Source: Asterochloris sp. CNOR1
Taxonomy: Eukaryota > Chlorophyta > Trebouxiophyceae > Trebouxiales > Trebouxiaceae
DNA: 64,000 nt
Assembly (NCBI GenBank): GCA_963969365.1
Contig: OZ017752.1
Coordinates: forward strand, 1,922,001-1,986,000
Direction of reading: 5' to 3'
Program-made: the position numbers and the translations under genes
The notes under the pieces: generated by a model
What the model was told of the DNA's origin: nothing
Seen by the model: the letters and a program-made list of their open reading frames with translations, nothing else
Databases searched by the model: none
Shown here: positions 20,601 through 30,767 of the stretch, in pieces
Position numbering within the stretch: the first letter of the stretch is position 1
Layout: every line of letters begins with the position of its first letter

Positions 20601-23062
20601 ACCCCAGCATGACATTCAGCAGCTTACCTGCAGTTCCTCATCCTCATCTGACACCACCAGCAGGTCCTCGTCATACCCAGCGTCTGCCCCATCCTGCAGC
20701 TCGTGCATGGCCATCTCTGCCTGCAGCTGTGCCGCCAGCGCAGCAAAGTCCCGGCCAGATGGCTGTGCATTGCCAGGCTGCTGGTGCTCCCCAGCAGGCT
20801 CAGGTTGCTGCCCTTGGGGCCTGGGGCGATCAGGGATGGCTGTGGGTGCCCTGCAGGAGTGGAATGTGCCTGTCCGCAACTCCAGAAGACTGGGCTGCCC
20901 TAGGTGCATGATGACAGGCAAGCACAGCTTGGGCGTCATAGGCGTTGCCTGAAGTGTGCTTCCTGCCCCTTGCGGAGTTCAGCATGAGCACCCACAATCA
21001 TGGGCATCGTGGCGAGTGGACCTGGCAGACATGCTGAGAGCAAACCGAGGCCACATTGTCTCAGACTGACCTGGCCTGCACCTCCTGTTTCCTGCTGAGG
21101 ATCTTGTCGAGAACACTGCTGATGGGCTTGCGTTCCAAAACCCTGCCCTTGCCAATTCGGTCCCGCACTGCATTCTCTGCAGCAGCAGCGCCGTCATGTT
21201 GAGGCACACAGAGCACAGATTGCATGCTGTCAGGACTCCGGTTCTGGAATGCAAACAGGCCCAGCATGGCACCTGGCAGCAGCGGCACCACAGCGCTCAT
21301 GGCACATGACAATGGAATTCAGTTGGGGCGCGTACTGGCTTCTGCAGCAGTGGCTGCTCTGGTGAGGCTCACCGCCGTGTTGCCATCATGATAGTCTTCA
21401 GTGGTTTGTGCAGGCTTGACGGCCTGACAAGCAGCACACAGTGATCCTCACCTCACCTAGCACAGCAACGCCTGCCCTTTGTCCTGGCAGCAATGCCCAC
21501 ACAATAGCCTGTCCTCCAGAAAGATAGCTGTCCGTCAGCAAACCCTTTTGGTCCTCGAGGCTGTCGCCATCTCGCGGCATGCGCTGATTGTTTGCTGCCA
21601 TACAGCCACCCCCCCGAGTCCCTTCCATCAACACGATCACGTCAGCCCACCATGCAGGCTGGCTGCATGTCTGCGCCGTTGCAGCAGTGCCAGCAGGCAC
21701 TGGGCAGGGCCTCGCCTCTCCATGTGGGCTGCATCTCTGCTGCCATGCAGTCTTTGCCCCCTTCCAGCAGCACACATACCTCGCAGAATGCGCTGCGTCT
21801 CGGCTGCCATGTCTCCACCGTCCACATCGCTGTCCCCTTCCTGGTCCACATCGCCAGACTCGCTGCCCTGGACGTTGTCCATGTCCCTGGTGCCTGCACG
21901 AGCAACATTGGCTTGATTGCAGCGCTAAGAGACGCTTCCAATGCCATTGTCTGCATGTCGATCAAGAGAGGTCCCTCCCTGCCAGGTCTTACGGCAAGCC
22001 CAGGAAGGCAGCCCTCATAAATGTCAAGTGGTGGGGTCCACCCATCAGTGATGGGTTCCCCCATTGCCACCTGATGGGTTCCATCCACTGCCACCACAGC
22101 AGAGAGACTATGTATGCTTTGCAGCAGAGCTTGCAGTGCCAGAAGATGCCTGCCTTGCCCATGTGTGGCTCTGCCCTTGCCCATGTGTGGCTCTGCCAGG
22201 CACTCTTGCGCCCTACCACCTACAGGAAATCGCAGCAGCCACACAGCGCTCCAGCCCACATGAGGACATGCACACGCTTCCCACCTGATGGGCTCTGCTT
22301 GTTGCCCTTGCGTGCCAGGAATGCCTCCAGCTCATCCTCAGAGTCCCTGCGGCCAGTTTGTACCCATGCCTCAAAGCCTCAGCCTTGGCTGCGCTGGCTT
22401 CGCACAAGACCATGCAAACTCAGCATGGCCTGCAGGCCTAGCCCAGAACCTGAGCTGCATATCAGCAGGCTTTGAAAAGCACAAACCTACCAGCCCTGTA
22501 GGCAGGCAGTGACTTGTCGGGAAGTGAGGGCTGTGCCCACCCAGCCCAGGAGGCATGCAGTGCCATTGTTTGTAGACAAGTGGTTGCCCAAGGCCCACCA
22601 GTAGTCTGCATCTGCCTCATGCTCCTGCTCAGCTGGCTGAGTCTGCTCAGCCGCGAGGGTCTCTTCCAGCTGCCCATCTGTGTACTCACCAGGGGCGCCC
22701 TGACTGGACGGGAGCTCCTGGTCAGCAGCCTGGCCGCTGCTTGCTGCACCTGCATCAAGCGCATCAGCATGCAACATGGACCAGTGACCAGCATTGATCG
22801 CAGGAAGGTGAGGCAGACACGCTCGCCCATCCGCAAGGGTGTCACCTGCATCTGATGCGGGCCTCTGGCTGACAGCAGGTGTGTCCTTCTGTGTGTGGCC
22901 TCCCTCTGCCACGTTGGTAGCATCAGCTAGTGGGTGTCTGTGCTCATCCTGCACAGCTTGCTGAGGCTTCTTAAGCAGCCTGCTGAGCTTCCTGGGCTGT
23001 CTGACCACAGCATGTGCATCAACCTGGTTCTCTGTGGACAGGTCATCCTCGAGATCGCTCAT
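14623..23062 (-). CDS. Claspin / MRC1-like replication checkpoint mediator
   Basis: Claspin links stalled forks to checkpoint kinases and supports fork progression in the nucleus. The protein is long, acidic and mostly disordered. It starts MSDLEDDLSTENQ (exon 22690-23062). Motifs in order that I associate with plant Claspin are DSEDELEAFLARKGNKQ (about 22298-22350), AETQRILR (21780-21899), NAVRDRIGKGRVLERKP then ISSVLDKILSRKQE (about 21068-21180), many acidic Ser-rich stretches (20.6, 18.7 and 17.9 kb), LHAQWLERQDDDAVAQLM then FRRKRVGDFLDED (about 16846-17010), and SYIFARD near the C-terminus (about 15060-15110). The last exon is 14623-14895. The ETQRILR to ENAVRD to KPISSVL join is in phase. 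Introns are numerous and several contain decayed exon-edge copies. The assignment rests on recalled motifs, so a different acidic replication protein remains possible. Confidence 0.68.
16560..16810 (-). repeat. Pair of similar segments in a Claspin-like intron
   Basis: On the plus strand TTCATGCCCTGGCGTGCAG (16571) and TTCATGCCGTGGCGTAAGG (about 16762) are each followed by GCAGCACA, a C-rich stretch and TGCATC. They lie about 190 bp apart in the intron between the FLDED exon and the exon starting MGTDGDARRR. The parent segment was not located. Confidence 0.55.
17550..17790 (-). repeat. Two decayed copies of a Claspin-like exon end plus donor
   Basis: The real exon ends near 17890 with GAGGATGGACACCTG/GTGGGTT, encoding EDGHL. 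Related strings GAGGGTGGACATCTG/GTGGATA (near 17753) and TTGGACAGACATCTG/GTGGCTG (near 17565) follow in the downstream sequence. Spacing is 140-190 bp. Confidence 0.65.
22030..22090 (-). repeat. Two decayed copies of a Claspin-like donor region
   Basis: The real exon ends near 22298 with AGAGCCCATCAG/GTGGGAAG. Two head-to-tail segments of about 25 bp near 22045 and 22073 carry GGAACCCATCAG/GTGGCAAT and the degenerate GGAACCCATCAC. They lie inside the following intron. Confidence 0.6.
22153..22196. repeat. Exact tandem pair of a 22-bp unit
   Basis: A 22-bp unit beginning CCTTGCCCATGTG and ending GGCTCTGC occurs twice with no mismatch and no spacer. It lies in a Claspin-like intron close to the decayed donor copies, and it looks like a very recent local duplication. 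Confidence 0.85.
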
Positions 23063-23198
23063 TGTGCTGCAAGTCCAGGCTGTGCAATGGGTTGAGAGCT
23101 CCGAAACCAGGTGCTTTGACCAAAAAGAGGGAACGGGTTGGAGCTCGCTGTTCTGGCGCTCTGGCTGCCGGAGGAACTTAGGTGGCATCATCTGAGCC
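23063..23198. promoter_or_regulatory. 136-bp bidirectional promoter, Claspin-like / HSBP1
   Basis: The two ATGs point away from each other with only 136 bp between them, so both promoters and 5' UTRs must fit or overlap here. No TATA box is evident. Confidence 0.55.
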
Positions 23199-23628
23199 AT
23201 GGAGCCATCAAGCACCAGGCAGTCGCCAGCAGTAAGCCGCTGATGCCAAGCTTCAGGCCTGCTTGCTCACCAATCTCATGCTGCTCCAATAGCTGAGCCC
23301 TTCACTCTCTTGCAGGGCCCTCAGACTGCAGCGTCACAGAAGTCCCAGCAGCAGGCTCAAAGCACAGCAGAGATGGCCGCGTTTGTCCAGGACCTCCTAA
23401 CACAGATGGTGAGGGCCTGCTGAGACATGAAAGCAGAGGCTGCAGGGTCTTCTTGTGTCAAGACAAGCATCGTAAGTCCTGGTATCGCCCCTCATGCAGC
23501 AAGGGTGTTTTCAAAACATGTCCAACACAATCACTGGCAAGATTGATGAAATGGGCTCAAGAATTGATGATTTGGAGCGGCAAGTCGGGGAGCTGGTGCA
23601 GTCAGCAGGAGACGGCAGGGACAGATGA
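23199..23628 (+). CDS. HSBP1: Heat shock factor binding protein 1
   Basis: HSBP1 is a small coiled-coil protein that binds the trimerisation domain of heat shock factor and damps its activity. Exons 23199-23231, 23316-23408 and 23500-23628 join in phase 0 to give 84 residues, the normal family size. The core is STAEMAAFVQDLLTQM, then FQNMSNTITGKIDEMGSRID and DLERQVGELV, a continuous heptad repeat across both later exons. The start ATG leads a short disordered segment typical of the family. Both acceptors are TGCAG. Two TGTAA signals follow 60-69 nt after the stop. Confidence 0.95.
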
Positions 23629-23687
23629 CGCAACAGCACACTAACAGTGTTGTTCCCTACTTCTCTTCACACTTTTTGAAAGGCTGC

Positions 23688-23701
23688 TGTAACAATTGTA
23701 A
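23688..23701 (+). terminator. Two TGTAA polyadenylation signals after HSBP1
   Basis: TGTAA occurs at 23688-23692 and again at 23697-23701, inside the 88-bp gap between the HSBP1 stop and the stop of the convergent gene. TGTAA is the usual poly(A) signal of green algae. Confidence 0.55.
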
Positions 23702-23716
23702 AAGATTCATCATGCA

Positions 23717-24854
23717 TTATGATACACCCAGGATACCACCGGCGCCTGCTTGCCGAGTTTGCTTGCGTTCAGTAGGCGCAAGGTCCAGCAAGGCAGCGCC
23801 TACAGCTGTTGCAGGGAGTCGGTCATCGCCTTGCTGCAATGCAATGCACGGTGGGGAGTTCATGAAGGCCATAACCTGTTCTGTGAGCTCAAAACGAGAG
23901 AAAACTAAATGAGATCCAGCGAGACTTCCGCTCAGGACGTGTACTTCACCATGTGAGCTCTGCACAGCTCCAAGCTGCGGCATATTTGCCATCTGACAAA
24001 GTGAGCTGCAAAATGTGGCCATGTCGTCACTCCCAACGCCTTCCTTGCCCTGCAAAGTGGTGCATCAAGGCTGGGCATGACCCCAGCAACTGCAGCAAGG
24101 GGACACAAGCATTTATGTGCTTGCTGCCTCACCTCCAGCAGCAGAATGATGTCTGCTCCGGTCTCAAACTGACTGCCCCTTCTGAAGATCAGCTCAAGCT
24201 CCTGGGGCACCCTGCTGCCAATGCTAGCCTCAGTGATGCTGGTGCACCGCGTCTGGGCCTCACCTGTGATTACCTCTCCAAACTTGGCATGCTGCCTGAA
24301 GTTTTGCAGTTGCTGCATAGTCAGCACAGCGGTGTGCTCAGCGTCGAGCCGCACTGAAGCGTGACCTGCCCAGCAAGCTCATCACCTGTTGTCCACTGAA
24401 GCGGAAGTGGGCAGCATGAGTGAATGCACTCAAGCCTCCAGTCTGACCAGACTGGCCAGGCAGCAGCCGCCCAGCAAAGGCACAAAGCGCTCCAGCAGGG
24501 ATCATGTACTGCAGAGACCAGATCTTGTCGAGCATCTCCTGAGCCCGCTCCTCATCCACATCTGGTCTGACCTGCAGGGCTACTGAACATGTCTCAGACA
24601 CTTGAGCACACAAGAGAGGACTGTAGCTGAACAATCACCTGAAGCAGCATGAGGTAGTCCAGCACTATGGTTCCTGTTGTAGGAGCTTGCTGCGCACTGG
24701 CTGACGCACTCAGCTCGGAAGCAACTCCAGTTACATCCTGCTTTGCTCTGACAACAGTGGGTGTGGGAATGGCATGTGAGCGTGGCAAGTGCTGACAGTG
24801 AAACCAACCCCTGCTGGCCGGCCAGGGGCATTTGTGAGGCAGAGAGGCCAGCAT
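23717..24854 (-). CDS. Unrecognised 304-residue protein
   Basis: Four exons (24639-24854, 24386-24571, 24133-24312, 23717-24049) all join in phase 0 with TGCAG acceptors and give 304 residues. I do not recognise the family. The N-terminal 45 residues are Arg/Ser/Thr/Pro-rich with few acidic residues, compatible with an organelle transit peptide. The rest alternates helical and mixed segments: TIVLDYLMLL, DEERAQEMLDKIWSLQYMIP, QLQNFRQHAKFGEVITG, VPQELELIFRRGSQFETGAD and ELTEQVMAFMNSPP. The tail is Gly/Ala-rich. The steady amphipathic pattern and consistent splicing argue for a real soluble protein. No catalytic motif is evident. Confidence 0.65.
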
Positions 24855-25319
24855 AATGATTGTGTGTTGTCTTGAGTTGCTCCTAAATCATGCCAACTGA
24901 TGGTAGTGTGCAGACAGCAAGGGGATGGGAGTGTGCAGAGAGGAAGGGGCCCTGCACATATGCCTCCGCATGTTAGATCACGTTGCTCTCGATCCTGTTA
25001 CTGTGCCAGTATATTTCTATCTGGTTTTGTTGTGTTGCATGTCCCATGGACCAGGGTCAAACTTGGAACAAGCAAACATCTGTCGTGCTGTAGCGGCGCG
25101 ATAGAGCAGCACACCGTCACTGCCACAAGATTACCGACATTCTGCCAACTGGACATTGCCAAGGCCCCCATCCGGAACAGTATGCAGCCCAGGTCGGCTA
25201 CAGCCTGACCCTTTGCAGCTGAATGGCCCAAGGAGTGCTTGCCCCGCTGACATGTGCAATAGTGCCTGCAGCTGCAGCACCAACAAAACTCTAGCATAAG
25301 GTGGTGGCATGGAGTCTTC
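24855..25319. promoter_or_regulatory. Divergent intergenic region
   Basis: These 465 bp separate the ATGs of the 304-residue gene and the RVxF-motif gene. I see no open frame of note and no clear core-promoter motif. Confidence 0.35.
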
Positions 25320-28300
25320 ATGCCCTGGAGATTGCTGTTTGGGTCAGGTGCGGTGAGCGTCTGTATTGGGTGCCTCTTGCCGGCAGCTTCTCCTCTGCGA
25401 CGTGAAGCTGTTCATACCTGCCTTTGTCATGGTGCAGGCCTGCTTGCATTGAGTTTGGCTGCAGTACAGCTGGTGCAGGCAAAGGCTGGGCAGCAGTGCA
25501 ATGTACAGATGGTTCACGCCGCTGCTGCTGCCCAGGGGGCGATCTCAGTCCTCGGCACGTCCCAGGACATGAGCTACCGGCCTGCTGGGCTGACAGCCGA
25601 CAGCGAGACCCCCGATGTTGGCACCTCAGCACAGTCTGACTGCACAAATGCCAACGAGGACAGCAGCAGCTCACAAGGGTGCACCTCCCCAGCACAGCGA
25701 GGGAAGTTATGCCTCTCGGAGGAGGCCACTGGCATCAAGGTGTGCTGTGCCTCCTTCAGCTCTGCAGGCGCTGCTGGGATTGCTTCTGCTCTGAGGAGCC
25801 CATGAGGTACTTAGGTGTGCTACGCCTTCCTCAGTCCAGCAGTCACCAGCAGGGATGCTTCTGCATGTGCATGGGGAACTCTTCGTGCAGGATGGCATGA
25901 TCTGCGAACGTGCGCTGTCCTGACAGTAGCCTGCCTGCGGGGTGCAGGTGCTGCTGGGCAAGCAGAGACGCAGCAGTGGTTGGCCTGCTGACCTGATTGA
26001 CGTTCCTGAGGGCTCAGGGCAGCGAAAGCTGCAGCCAGCCCTGTGCTGTGTGGCCCAGTCAGGCAGCCTGGCTGCAGCGGCTGCAGAAGGCGAGCCCTCC
26101 TGGCCCGCTCTGCGAACGGAGCCCAGCCCAGCAATGGAGCAGTCAACCCAGCTGGCCAGCCAGTCTGTTGGGCAGGCCTCAGCTGCAGATGCTGTGCAAG
26201 CTGCCAGCACGAGCATGTCAGGGCAGCTGCAGAGTTCCCTGTCCATGTCAATCGATGAGCATCAACTGCCAAGCCACTGGTCGACGGCCGGTGTCTGCGC
26301 AACGGGCCCCAAGCAGGCAGCTGGGGACATGCAGGCGTGCGCCGGCTGTGCGGTGACGGTCGGAACGCAGCAGAGGCATAGGGGCTTTGGTCTGCAAACG
26401 GAGGCCCTTGGGGGCTTTCAGCCTGCCCCAGGCACCGATGCTGTGCCCCGTTTGCTGGAGAGCAGCGTCCACTCTGGAGGGAGCAGCGACTGGTGCGGGG
26501 ATGGCGCCGCCTCAGGTGGGCTGGGTTGCACGGCTGAGCTGCAAACCTCGCTGGCCACTATCACTCAGCCCAGCACCATCAACTCAGGGGTTCTGGCTGT
26601 GTGCTGAGCACGGTACCAACTGGATATGTCACCTACACCCCGCAGAGTGCACAACGCGGCAATCTGTAGGCAAGCCGGTTGTGTGCATTTGCATGTCTTT
26701 GCTGGAGCCCCTTGAGACCTCACAATGGTCATACATGAAGACTTCAACAGGCCGCCTGCCGCACGGCTTCTGGAGAGGCAGCTTGGGCGTGATTGCCTGG
26801 CCACCCCGGGCACTCGCTTGTTTGCCTGCAGGCACACCTCAAGATGCAGCCAGAGGGCCGCGCCGCTCACAGCGCCCCACCAAGGCGCCCTGCTCCCTGG
26901 CAGCCTGCGTGCAGGTGGGGCAGCTGTATGTCCCCCAGGAGGCCCCTGCGCCAGCGGCACGCGCCCCAGAGGCGCCGGCCCCAAAGCGCCACGATCCCAG
27001 CCCCAGCGTGAGATCCCCTGCAGGCGGGATGGCTGGCGGCCCCGGGCAGAGGCCGGACAGCAGCTGGGCCACCTCCCTTGCTGCCAGCCGCTCGACAGGC
27101 AGCGACACCAGCAGCAGCCTGGGCGCCTTGCAGGGGCTCAGCAGGGCCCTCGGGCCGCGCATGGTCCTGGGCAAGCCCACTGGCCCGCCCAAGTCTCGCC
27201 TGGGCCACGCCAGCAGGCAAGTCAGGGGCGCCACGGTGGAGCAGGGCAGCCGTAAGGTGGCCATCAAGAGCCCCTGCAACCCAGCTGTGGGGCAAACAGC
27301 TTGGCTGGTCCCAGCCCCTGCAGAACAGCCCATTGGCAGGAAGCCTGCCAAAGGGGTTGTGCCGGGCAGCAGGTCGGGTAAGCGGAAGAGGACTGAGAGC
27401 GGGGCGGGGCAGCATCAGCTGGATGGGCTGGGCACTGCCAATGCTCGGGCAGCCACTGTCTGCAGCGTGCAGCTGCTGGAACACCTGTATGGGGCAGGGA
27501 GGGCACCAGCAGGTGAGTACTTGTAGCAGCAGAAAATGACTGCCGGGCATGCGCTGACGGAACATGCTGGACCTGACGGGAGCTTTGTCTTTTGGGCTGC
27601 TGCACGGCCGTGACAACACAAACAGGGCAACCTTGGCGCGCCTACCAGAAGTGATGATGAGCTGTGATGATTCTACCTGACGCCCTGCACTGCTGTGCAG
27701 GCTTCCACCTCGCTGAGGCCTGCCAGCGCATGCAGCAGGCCACACACCCGCCCAAGGCAGAGCCTGGCGCAGACCTTACTGGTGCCCATCAGTGGCCAGG
27801 GCCTGCTCCACTGCAGGCAGAGCCCGAGCAGCCAGCCTTAGCAGGCCTGCCAGGCGCTGATGCTGTAAAGGCCGAGGATGAGCCCACAGCCCAGGGCTAT
27901 GTCCAGGAGGCGCCACTTCAAAGGCCTGTGCAGCACAAATGCCGCAAGACTGAGCCACGGCGGCAGCTCGCTGTCAGGCTTGGGGCTGTGGGCTGCAAGC
28001 CTGCTGCTGAGGAGTCACCCCCCGGCGGCGAGGCTGCTGCAGCCCCACAGGGTGCCCAGCCGCAGGCGCCAGGCAGCAATGTCCCTGTGCGAGCTGGCAG
28101 GCTGAGGCGGCAGCAGCAGCTGCCGGGCTGGGACCATGCCCAGCCGTGTCTCAGCAAGGGGGCTGCCTGGGTCTCCGTGGGGCCTGCATTGGTGCCCATC
28201 AGCCTGGCTGCAGGGGCAGGGGGCTCCCTCACGCAGCGCCTGGCAGCAGAGGGGGCCGAGCTGCGTCGAGCCTGCAGCTTGGAGCCCTGGCTGCAGCTGG

Positions 28301-29470
28301 AGCCTGCCAGGCTGCCTGCCGCTGCTGCTGCTCCTGCCCAGGTCAGGCAGTCCGTGCAGGGCCAAGTGCTGGTGGGCAAGCCAGTCCTCAAGCAGGAGGC
28401 ACCGCTGCCAGCCGTCAAAGCTGAGCAGGGCCAAACAGGAGCCACAGGCAGGGCTGCAGCAGGGCAATGCACCGTGGGCAAGCACAGGGCCCCTGCTGCT
28501 GAGAAGCAGGAGGCTGTCAAGTGCCGCAGTGGGAAGCGGAAACAGCCTGCCGCTGCAGCCGCTGCTGCCCCAGACAGCAAGCCAGCGAGCTCAGGCGGCA
28601 AACTATTGCGCTCTGCAGGGCCGAGCGAGGCAAGGCCTGCCACAGAACGCAAGCCAGCGAGGGTGGTCCGCTTTGCTGATGAGGCAGGCAGCAGCGCTTG
28701 CACCCCCTCAGAGCCAGAGCGGCGGCAGCTGGATGACATTGCCAGCCCCCACACTGGCCAGCAGCTGGTGGAACCACTTGCCGAGCAGGCCACAACGCTG
28801 GTGCCTGCAGAGGGCTGTGGCACTGCTATTACTGAGCCTGGCAGCTGGTGGGGAAAGGTCACGGGCACAGCACCGGACTTCCTGCGCCTCGGCACTGTCC
28901 AGCTGCCTAAGGGCAAGCGGACAAGCCTCCAGAGACGTGCTGCTGACCATGCTATGAAGGAAAAGGCAAAAAGGGCGCTGCAGCAGCAGCTGCCCAAGCC
29001 TGCTCTGAAGGCAGGCCCGGGTGAGAGGCACAGATGCTGAGCCATGGCCCCTGCTGGTTGCTGGTACACACCTTCGATCACGCAGAGCCACACACCTCCA
29101 CCTTGGCAGTGATTGCTGCGCTTGCTCCCAGGCATTGTCGTGGGCCTCCAGCAATGCGTGTCCTGCAAAGCTCAAGCGCTGAGGCCAGTGGTCTGCTGCG
29201 CTTGTAAGCTAGGCACATTATGCGGGGTAGTTGAAGGAATGTCAGTTCACAGGCCTGTGCTGATTGGGTGCAGGCGCGCAGGGGACAGCCAGCAAAGGTG
29301 TGCTGCACCTCAAGGGTCCAACTTGCAGCGATGTCAGACCAGGACCTGCAGGGCAGGGCCCTCCACAGTACTCACCTGAGCAGCTGTCAAGGTGTGGAGA
29401 GTGGCTTTCATTGAGCTTGACGTTGTGCCTCCAGACCTCAGGACTAAATGCTATTGAGGCAGCTGCTTGA
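25320..29470 (+). CDS. Large low-complexity protein with RVxF-like motif
   Basis: Five exons (25320-25739, 25948-26515, 26832-27512, 27701-29020, 29274-29470) join in phase and all four introns end TGCAG, giving up to 1061 residues. The family is not recognised. Most of the protein is Ala/Gln/Pro/Gly-rich and probably disordered. Basic nuclear-localisation-like patches are SGKRKRTES and SGKRKQPAA. KPARVVRFADE fits the RVxF docking motif for protein phosphatase 1. A more conserved-looking patch is WWGKVTGTAPDFLRLGTVQL followed by a Lys/Arg-rich helix. The first 55 residues are hydrophobic and could instead be non-coding, with a later ATG used. The frame also stops at 29040 if the last intron is not spliced. 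A long open frame on the opposite strand is a base-composition shadow. Confidence 0.6.
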
Positions 29471-30140
29471 AAAGTAATCTTGCTTGTCAGCAGATCTTAG
29501 GATGCTTACCATTACACATCACATGTTTTTTGCTGTGCAGGCTTCTGACAAAGCAGGGACGTAAGTTAGTCAGCATCAATAAGCTGTGCCAAAAGTCCCA
29601 GTAATCCAACAATTGTATGCAGCAGCCTTGCTGTACCCCTTACCCGCACAGCTCTTTTGTGAGTAACATGGAGACAGCATTGAGGTCTCATGCCTAAAGT
29701 TGGTTTCGCAACATATTCATTCAGCTGACTATACACCTTAGGGAAGCAAGTTCCCAGGCAAAGAGGCCCAGCAACATAAGAGACAGTGCTGGGCAACATC
29801 ATTGACATTGAACCAGTGTAAAGTGAGTCAACTCCATGATTGTTGCATCACCAAGCTGGCACGCATGGGGCAATTGCCAATCTGAACTCGAGGTAGGAGT
29901 TTGTCATCGCGGCCACAACAGCTTGTACTACAACCCAAATGCCATGCTGTGCGGACCCCCAATATTGCAGGCTAAAAGGTACAAAGTCAAGTGGCTGCTG
30001 CAATCAGCCCCAGGCGAGTTGACATTCTGGTCACAGTCACGTTGTAGAGCCTGGTGTAGCGCGATGAGACAGCGTCCAAACGCCACAGATGCATGGGTCT
30101 GACTCACATCTGTTCGCATGTGCCCGTTGCAGGATTGCAA

Positions 30141-30224
30141 GAAGGCCGCCGTCAGCAGCAATCCCACAGGCACAGAAGTCCCACTCAAATGCATGCAGCA
30201 ACACCGGAGAAGGCCGCCGTCAGC
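30141..30224. repeat. Direct repeat with 16-bp exact core
   Basis: GAAGGCCGCCGTCAGC occurs at 30141-30156 and 30209-30224, 68 bp apart, with weaker similarity on the 3' side. No gene is recognised here. It resembles the decayed duplications seen inside introns. Confidence 0.7.
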
Positions 30225-30406
30225 TGCAGCTGCGCATGCGTCCTCCTCCCAGGGAAGCTGCAGACACTGCGGCATGGCCGTCCAACTCCTTCCAGCTGCT
30301 GTCTAGACATTGCTGCCCAAAGCAAAGCCCCGCTGGAAGAGCTTCTTTAGGGGTGTGAAATGCTCCTGTTCCGGCGTTGCTGGCATCGAATCTACAAAGT
30401 ATTAGC

Positions 30407-30479
30407 ACCTACACACACGATGATGCAATGGAGTCACACTACAGATAATTACCACCTGCACACACGAGGATGCATTGGA
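30407..30479. repeat. Imperfect 26-bp direct repeat, 47-bp period
   Basis: Segments beginning ACCTACACACACGATG (30407) and ACCTGCACACACGAGG (30454) match at 23 of 26 positions. They lie in the intergenic region upstream of the DUF1295 gene. Confidence 0.7.
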
Positions 30480-30623
30480 AAGTCAGTGCCTGCCAATGTT
30501 CAGCTGGACCCAGATAGCGGTGTCTCCGTACCTGCTCTCCGCTGATGCTCGCCTTGGCTTCAACCAAAGGCTGTGTCATTTGACGCGTTTGAGGTCAATG
30601 AACTTGCTGTCTTCGATGGCGTG

Positions 30624-30645
30624 GCCCCCACCGGCCGGTGGGGGC
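30624..30645. promoter_or_regulatory. Perfect 22-bp palindrome
   Basis: GCCCCCACCGG is followed at once by its exact reverse complement, with no spacer. It sits 122 bp upstream of the DUF1295 start codon. A dimeric transcription-factor site is possible. It is unlikely to be a terminator hairpin because there is no loop. Confidence 0.5.
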
Positions 30646-30767
30646 ATGAGTGGTCAATATTGGCTCTGAGCTGAGACCTGCCCCGACTGGAGCATCTGAA
30701 AGTTGAATCTGGCCTTGAGATGTTGCTTTAAGCTCGCAGTGGGTGCATAAGACCACAGCCTGACAAC

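Larger units (their letters stand above)
29471..30767. other. Intergenic region with short duplications
   Basis: About 1.3 kb between two plus-strand genes. No protein or RNA gene is recognised on either strand. It holds two local duplications and a perfect 22-bp palindrome, listed separately. The first part (29.5-29.9 kb) is more AT-rich than the genes and must include the upstream gene's 3' UTR. Confidence 0.5.

Noticed and set aside
21588-22475. 295-codon open frame on the plus strand
   Set aside because: It runs through exons and introns of the minus-strand Claspin-like gene, is Cys/His/Pro-rich without any motif, and ignores good splice sites.
23717-24854. Mediator, DNA polymerase theta or ESCRT subunit identity for the 304-residue protein
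   Set aside because: I compared remembered family motifs and found no convincing run of matches, so the gene is left unnamed.
27918-29168. 416-codon open frame on the minus strand
   Set aside because: It lies antisense to the phase-consistent exon 27701-29020. Its content is Leu/Cys/Ser-rich, typical of reading GC-rich low-complexity coding sequence backwards.
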